Assembly: GCF_000413435.1 (NCBI RefSeq)
Contig: NZ_KE340326.1
Coordinates: forward strand, 973,027-999,594
Length of the DNA: 26,568 nt
Reading direction: 5' to 3'
From: Campylobacter ureolyticus ACS-301-V-Sch3b
Lineage (GTDB): Bacteria; Campylobacterota; Campylobacteria; Campylobacterales; Campylobacteraceae
Position 1 is the stretch's first letter, and every line of letters begins with the position of its first letter. This document shows positions 21,895-26,568 of this stretch, piece by piece. A program made the position numbers and the translations under genes. The notes below the pieces were generated by a model. The model did not search any database. It had not been told where the DNA came from and was given only the letters and a program-made list of their open reading frames with translations.

Positions 21895-24180
21895 ATGAGC
21901 AAATTTGAAAGTGATTTTAGAAGGCGAGACTTTTTAAAAACAAGTTTTGCTGTTGGGACTTTGGCATCTTTAAAGCTAAATGCTGGCATAACAGATATTG
22001 TTGGTGGAGCTAGCAAAAAAGTAGGAAGCATTTGTGAAATGTGCTCATCAAGATGTCAAATCGAGGTTAGAGTTAGAGATGGAAAGTGTGATTTTATAAG
22101 TGGAAATCCAAAATTCCCAGCCAATAAAACCTCCGTTTGTGCAAGAGGCGGAGCAGGAATTAATCAGCTTTATGATAAAGAAAGATTAGTAAAACCTTTA
22201 ATAAGAGATGGAGAAAGAGGAAGCGGAAAATTTAGAGAAGCAACTTGGGAAGAGGCGTATGAATATTGTGTTAAAAAGCTAAATGAGCTAAAAGAAAAAT
22301 ATGGTGCTAAGTCGGTTGTTTTTACATCAAAAAGTGGAACTTCTCACACAGAAATGGCAAATTTTGCCTGTAGTTATGGAAGTCCAAATATTTTTTCTCA
22401 TTGGTCCTGTTGTCCAATAACCGAAAAAATAGCTGTTCCTCATACTTATGGTTTTACTCCAAAGATTGATTATAAAAATGCAAAATATATAGTCAATTTT
22501 GGTCATAACTTATTTGAAGGCATTGTTATTTCAAATACAAAAGCACTTGCAAAAAATGCAGCTAGAGAAGATACAAAACTTTTAGTTTTGGAACCAAGAT
22601 TTAGCGTGGTTGCAGCAAAAGCAGATGAATGGCTTCCAGTAAGACCAGGAACAGATTTAGCTTTTGTTATGAGTTTAATTCATATTTGGCTAAGAGATGG
22701 AAAATATGATAAAGAATTTGTTGAAAAATATACAGTGGGACTTGAAAATTTAAAAGAGGCTGTAAAAGATGCAACCCCGCAGTGGCAAGAAAACCTAACT
22801 GGTATTAAAGCTTCAAGCGTAGAGAGAATTGCAAATGAAATTTGGGCTGCGGCTCCAGCAGTTGTAATTGATTGGGGGCATAAAACAACAACTACAAGGG
22901 CTGAGTATCAAAGAACAAGAGCAATTGCAATAGCAAATGCCTTGATGGGAAATTTTGAAAAAAAAGGCGGTATTGGATTTGCTAAAAAAGCAAATACTTA
23001 TAACGAACTTTGTGGAAGTGAAATTTATCCAACTTTGGCAAATTTAAATAAAAATTTTAAAGTTCCAAAAGATCCAAGGATTGATAGTGCTGGAGAAGAG
23101 GGTAGGTACTTTTTTATCCCAAGAAAACATGGAATTTTAATGGAGATAGCACCTGCGATATTAAGTGAAAAACCTTATCCTGTAAAAGGTTGGGTAAATA
23201 CGAGATTTAATCATTTAATGAATGTCGCTGGTGAAGAAAAAACTATTGAAGCGATAAAAAAACTTGATTTTATACTTTCAGTCGATATTTATATGAATGA
23301 TTTTAGTTATTTTGCTGATGTTATTTTGCCTGAAAGTACATATCTAGAAAGAGATGAGAATATTCAAGATAAAAGTGGCACAGGAGTTGCTTATGCACTT
23401 AGAAATAAAGCAATTGAACCAATTGGCGATACAAAAAATGGCTTTGAAATTTTTAGAGAACTTGCAAGACGTATGAATATTGACCAAAACTATGAGTGGG
23501 AGGATATTGATGAGCTTAGAATGAAACAAGTAAAGGGAAATCATAAGCTTCTAGCAGATTTGATAAAAGATGGTTATGTTAAATTTGATGCACCAAGACT
23601 TTATTATATGGATAAAAAATCAGTTAGTCAATTTGTTAGTAAATATCCAGAAGCTGCTAAATTTGTTGATGAAGATGGGTTTATGAGCACTAAGATGAAG
23701 TTTAAAACTCCAAGTGGAAAAATAGAGCTATTTTGTGAGGAAGTTGAAAAGATGCTTCCTGGTGAAGGCTGTTTAAATATAAATAATATGGATACTTATG
23801 ATGGATTTGAACTTTGCTTAACTAGCGGAAAAACTCCAATTCATACAAATGCACATACGCAAAACATAAAAGTATTAAACGATATGATGAGCCAATCACC
23901 TATTTGGATACATCCAAAGGCAGCCAAAAAAAGAGGACTAAAAACAGGAGATAGAGTTTTAGTAAAAAGCAAATTTGCAAGTGCTTATGCAAACGTTATA
24001 GTGACAGAGGGTATTAGAGAAGATACATTATTTGTATATCATGGATTTGGACATATTAGTGGGGGGCTTAAAAGAACTTTTGGTGATGGACTAAATCAAA
24101 GTAAGTTATTAAACCCTGCTTCTGGCGCGGTTTGTGGGACAATGGTAACAAATGTTGGTGTTGAAATAAGTAAGGCTTAA
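21895..24180 (+). CDS. psrA: polysulfide/thiosulfate reductase catalytic subunit (PsrA/PhsA)
   Basis: Periplasmic molybdopterin oxidoreductase predicted to reduce polysulfide or thiosulfate and release sulfide. A Tat signal with RRRDFLK (9-15) directs folded export. Cys47, Cys50, Cys54 and Cys82 ligate an N-terminal [4Fe-4S] cluster. The SPNIFSHWSCC stretch (163-173) supplies the molybdenum Cys; position 173 fits the S-H-x-S-x-C pattern, with Cys172 next to it. The C-terminal dinucleotide-binding domain begins near 635 (LCLTSGKTPIHTNAHTQN). At 761 aa it is the size of Wolinella PsrA and Salmonella PhsA. Those two activities cannot be separated by eye, and a tetrathionate or arsenate reductase is less likely given the length and the three-gene set. 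Confidence 0.88.
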   Translation: MSKFESDFRRRDFLKTSFAVGTLASLKLNAGITDIVGGASKKVGSICEMCSSRCQIEVRVRDGKCDFISGNPKFPANKTSVCARGGAGINQLYDKERLVKPLIRDGERGSGKFREATWEEAYEYCVKKLNELKEKYGAKSVVFTSKSGTSHTEMANFACSYGSPNIFSHWSCCPITEKIAVPHTYGFTPKIDYKNAKYIVNFGHNLFEGIVISNTKALAKNAAREDTKLLVLEPRFSVVAAKADEWLPVRPGTDLAFVMSLIHIWLRDGKYDKEFVEKYTVGLENLKEAVKDATPQWQENLTGIKASSVERIANEIWAAAPAVVIDWGHKTTTTRAEYQRTRAIAIANALMGNFEKKGGIGFAKKANTYNELCGSEIYPTLANLNKNFKVPKDPRIDSAGEEGRYFFIPRKHGILMEIAPAILSEKPYPVKGWVNTRFNHLMNVAGEEKTIEAIKKLDFILSVDIYMNDFSYFADVILPESTYLERDENIQDKSGTGVAYALRNKAIEPIGDTKNGFEIFRELARRMNIDQNYEWEDIDELRMKQVKGNHKLLADLIKDGYVKFDAPRLYYMDKKSVSQFVSKYPEAAKFVDEDGFMSTKMKFKTPSGKIELFCEEVEKMLPGEGCLNINNMDTYDGFELCLTSGKTPIHTNAHTQNIKVLNDMMSQSPIWIHPKAAKKRGLKTGDRVLVKSKFASAYANVIVTEGIREDTLFVYHGFGHISGGLKRTFGDGLNQSKLLNPASGAVCGTMVTNVGVEISKA

Positions 24181-24190
24181 AGGATAAAAT

Positions 24191-24757
24191 ATGAAAAAAT
24201 ATGCAATGATTCATGATGAAAATTTATGTATTGGATGTCAGGCATGTTCAGTTGCTTGCAGAAATGAAAATGAAGTCTCAGATGGTGTTTATAGGCTTCA
24301 AGTTCATGCAAAATTAAAGGGTGAGTTTCCATATTTAAAGATGGATTTTATAAGACATAGTTGTGTTATGTGTGATAATAGTCCTTGTGTTGATGTTTGT
24401 CCAACAGGAGCTAGTTTTAAATTAGATAATGGTATAACTATGGTAGATAAAAGAACCTGTATAGGTTGTAAATATTGTATTTTAGCCTGTCCTTACGATG
24501 CAAGGTTTATAGATCCTATCACAAAAGCAGTTGATAAGTGCACTTTTTGTTTTGAAACAAGAGTTAGTGGAGGTTTAGATCCAGCTTGTGTTAGTGTCTG
24601 TCCAACAGATGCATTAATATTTGGTGATATCAATGATCCACAAAGTCCAGTTAGAAAAATAGCTTCTAAAAATGCTATAAAAATACCTAAAGCTTATCAC
24701 GGAACAAAACCAAATTTGGGCTTCATAGAGAATAAAAAAGGAGGTCGTTATGAATAA
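24191..24757 (+). CDS. psrB: reductase electron-transfer subunit, four [4Fe-4S] clusters (PsrB/PhsB)
   Basis: Iron-sulfur subunit that passes electrons from the membrane quinol oxidase subunit to the molybdenum subunit. Sixteen cysteines form four sets: 13/16/19/23, 58/61/66/70, 90/93/96/100 and 117/120/133/137, the standard DmsB/PsrB arrangement. It has no signal peptide, so it is presumably exported with the Tat-bearing A subunit. At 188 aa it is the normal length. AAAGGA overlaps the psrA stop region, 10 bases separate the genes, and the 3' end overlaps psrC by 8 bases. Confidence 0.93.
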   Translation: MKKYAMIHDENLCIGCQACSVACRNENEVSDGVYRLQVHAKLKGEFPYLKMDFIRHSCVMCDNSPCVDVCPTGASFKLDNGITMVDKRTCIGCKYCILACPYDARFIDPITKAVDKCTFCFETRVSGGLDPACVSVCPTDALIFGDINDPQSPVRKIASKNAIKIPKAYHGTKPNLGFIENKKGGRYE

Positions 24758-25721
24758 TATGTGGGGAAGTATGACTCAATATAGTGAAATTCATTGGGGC
24801 TGGTACATTGCGATATATTTAGTTTTAGCAGGGCTTAGTGCGGGAGCTATAATTATATCACTTCTTGTTAAGTGGAACTGGCATAGTGATAATACAAACT
24901 CTATTTGGGATGCAATGGTAAAAGCTGGTGCATTAGTTGCCCCTATTGCCATAACTATTGGACTTTTACTATTAATAGCTGAGCTTAGTAAGCCGCTTAG
25001 TTTTTATTGGATTTTAATTAAGTATAATTTAACCTCTGTTATGAGTATAGGTGTAATTTGCCTACTAATATTTGCACCGCTTAGCTATTTATTTGCAGTA
25101 ATTATTTTTGAGAATGAGATAGAAAAGTCTAAATTTTTAGCTTTTTTAAGACCAATTACAAAACTAATAAGAGTTTTTTCTAATTTAGCAAAATATGTAG
25201 AGTATCTAATTTTTATTTTAGCACTTTGTGTTGGTCTTTATACCGGATTTTTACTTGGTGCTGCATATAAAATACCACTTTGGAATACTCCTGTTTTGCC
25301 TATTTTATTTTTATTATCAGGTTTTTCAAGTGGGATTGCAACAACAGTTTTAGTTGGTATTTTATTTTTTAAAGGAAATTTGAACAAAGATAGTATAAAA
25401 TACCTTTTAAAAATCGATTTAAGAGCAGTTGTTTTTGAAATACCACTTTTAATCATCTTATTTTTAGGACTTTATTTTGAAGGTGGAAATAGTGCTGTTT
25501 CTGCGAAAGAAGCTTTAACTCACCAAACCTATGGAGTTTTGTTTTGGTTCGGGGTTGTGCTAATAGGACTTGTAACCCCAATTATTATAGCTTCAACTGC
25601 ACTTAAAAATCACGCTTATAGACCAGTTTTTATTGTGCTTGATTCATTTGCCATAATAACAGGTGTTGTTTGCTTAAGATATTTCTTTGTTTATGCAGGG
25701 CAGGCTTGTTTAGGAGTTTAA
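24750..25721 (+). CDS. psrC: NrfD-family membrane subunit (PsrC/PhsC-like)
   Basis: Integral membrane subunit of the NrfD/PsrC family that oxidises menaquinol and anchors the complex. The 323-aa protein has about eight membrane helices, starting at about residue 17 after the family's N-terminal EIHWGWYIA stretch and followed by LVLAGLSAGA. The ATG is preceded by AAGGAGG within psrB, giving an 8-base overlap and probable translational coupling. The size matches Wolinella PsrC (about 320 aa) and is larger than Salmonella PhsC (about 250 aa), which slightly favours a Psr assignment. Confidence 0.88.
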   Translation: MNNMWGSMTQYSEIHWGWYIAIYLVLAGLSAGAIIISLLVKWNWHSDNTNSIWDAMVKAGALVAPIAITIGLLLLIAELSKPLSFYWILIKYNLTSVMSIGVICLLIFAPLSYLFAVIIFENEIEKSKFLAFLRPITKLIRVFSNLAKYVEYLIFILALCVGLYTGFLLGAAYKIPLWNTPVLPILFLLSGFSSGIATTVLVGILFFKGNLNKDSIKYLLKIDLRAVVFEIPLLIILFLGLYFEGGNSAVSAKEALTHQTYGVLFWFGVVLIGLVTPIIIASTALKNHAYRPVFIVLDSFAIITGVVCLRYFFVYAGQACLGV

Positions 25722-25742
25722 AATATTTAAAAAGGAACTTTT

Positions 25743-26405
25743 TTGAAGATACTTTTATTAGAGGATGATTATAGTTATAGAAAAACAATAGCTGAGTATT
25801 TAGAAAGTCTTGGCTATGAAGTTGATGAGGCAAGTAATGGCTTAGAGGCTTGCGATAAGATAAAAGATAACTTTTATCATCTTTTGATACTTGACATTAA
25901 AGTTCCTGAAATTTCAGGTCATGAAGTGATGAAATATGCAAAAAGTCTAAATTTAAATACTCCTATTATGATAATGACATCTTTAATAGATATTGATGAT
26001 ATGGAGATAGGGTATTCTTTAGGGTGTAATGAGTATCTTAAAAAGCCATTTGATATCGCTGAGCTTAAATTTAGAGTAAATGAACTTATGAGAAAATATT
26101 ATTTAAAAGATGATAAAAATATCATAAAAATAGATGATGAGTTTTTTTACAACTCATCATCAAAAAATATAAAATTTGGTGAAGAAATCATAAATTTAAG
26201 CCAAAAAGAAAATGAAATTTTAGATTATCTGCTTTTAAAAAAAGATAGTTTTGTAAGTATCGATGAGATGATAAGTGAGCTTTCAAACAGTTATGAAAGT
26301 GTGGATATTAGAATGCATATTATGAAAATTCGTCAAAAAACAAGTAAAAATTTCATCCTTTCAAAAAGAGGTCTTGGATATAAAATAAATGTTAAAAACG
26401 ATTAA
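25743..26405 (+). CDS. OmpR-family response regulator downstream of psrC
   Basis: Two-domain regulator of 220 aa. The receiver has Glu7/Asp8/Asp9, phospho-acceptor Asp51 (LILDIKVPEISG), Thr79 and Lys101 (KKPFD). The C-terminal winged helix (about 125-218) ends with SKRGLGYKI. The start is TTG with AAAGGA six bases upstream; no in-frame ATG fits the conserved N-terminus KILLLEDD. It begins 21 bases after psrC with no terminator between, so it is probably cotranscribed with the reductase. Together with the kinase gene that overlaps its end, it is a likely regulator of sulfur-compound respiration; that role is inferred from context only. Confidence 0.88.
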   Translation: MKILLLEDDYSYRKTIAEYLESLGYEVDEASNGLEACDKIKDNFYHLLILDIKVPEISGHEVMKYAKSLNLNTPIMIMTSLIDIDDMEIGYSLGCNEYLKKPFDIAELKFRVNELMRKYYLKDDKNIIKIDDEFFYNSSSKNIKFGEEIINLSQKENEILDYLLLKKDSFVSIDEMISELSNSYESVDIRMHIMKIRQKTSKNFILSKRGLGYKINVKND

Positions 26406-26568
26406 AATACCATTAATCGCCACTTTTATAGTTGCTTTTATGTTTATTTTACAAGGCTTGCAAATTATAAATTTAGCTAAAATGGAGCTTGAAAGAGATA
26501 ATTTTTTTGATTTATTTATAAAAAGCAACGAATTAAAAAACAATATTAGCTCCATAAATTATAAATCA
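26389..26568 (+). CDS. sensor histidine kinase, N-terminal fragment (cut by window edge)
   Basis: The frame opens at ATG 26389, overlapping the regulator gene by 17 bases, and stays open for 60 codons to the window end. It begins MLKTIKIPLIATFIVAFMF, a basic tip followed by one membrane helix (about 8-27). A polar, helical, presumably periplasmic stretch with KMELERDNFFDLFIKSNEL follows. This is the normal beginning of a membrane sensor kinase, and the position directly after an OmpR-type regulator supports it. The kinase domains lie beyond the window, so the call is based on context and topology only. Confidence 0.65.
   Translation, partial: MLKTIKIPLIATFIVAFMFILQGLQIINLAKMELERDNFFDLFIKSNELKNNISSINYKS

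Noticed and set aside
1..26568. Many short AAATTTATAAA-type repeats in the gaps, considered as CRISPR or dispersed repeats
   Set aside because: They are simple consequences of AT-rich composition; there is no regular repeat-spacer pattern and no cas gene.

Overview
The window is AT-rich DNA of the Campylobacter type (Campylobacterota/Epsilonproteobacteria). Protein sequences, gene order and promoter style all point there: rsmH, a PpiD-like foldase, ftsA and ftsZ cluster together, CprRS-type two-component genes lie beside cbpA-hspR, and most promoters show only a good TATAAT box. These comparisons rest on remembered family features and gene orders. The species cannot be named from the sequence alone.

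Layout. 1-1210: the left edge begins with a 95-bp exact copy of an internal piece of ftsZ, joined to the 3' part of a ThiE/TenI-like gene. A small unknown gene and a DUF488 gene follow. 1413-6178 (minus strand): a class II aldolase-like gene, a PpiD/SurA-like periplasmic foldase, ftsA and ftsZ, ending in a strong hairpin; the foldase gene has an unusually structured leader. 6242-8521 (plus): rsmH, a small FtsL-like bitopic protein and rmuC, overlapping one another. 8518-10023: a two-TM unknown protein and a D-amino-acid-transaminase-like enzyme. 10170-13655: a CprS/CprR-type histidine kinase and regulator, divergent from cbpA-hspR. 13767-17815: three tandem sodium:neurotransmitter-symporter-family (NSS) transporters. 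17958-18142: tRNA-Glu(CTC) and tRNA-Lys(CTT) on the minus strand.

18404-21002: metY, a cysteine-free Rrf2 regulator and cysK, a tight sulfide-assimilation operon under a near-consensus promoter. 21028-21747: an unknown coiled-coil protein with a duplicated Cys-Cys motif. 21895-26568: a molybdopterin polysulfide/thiosulfate reductase operon (A, B, C subunits) followed directly by an OmpR-type regulator and the start of its membrane sensor kinase, which runs off the right edge.

The clearest functional theme is in the right third. A respiratory reductase predicted to release sulfide lies beside two enzymes that fix sulfide into homocysteine and cysteine, with a candidate CymR-like regulator and a two-component system in the same stretch. 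The left half is cell division, envelope and stress housekeeping. I found no CRISPR array, insertion sequence, prophage or origin. I did not find a clearly new multi-gene system. The best unexplained signals are the chimeric left edge, the ppiD leader structure, the C34 tRNA pair, the tandem NSS set and the regulator placed between metY and cysK.
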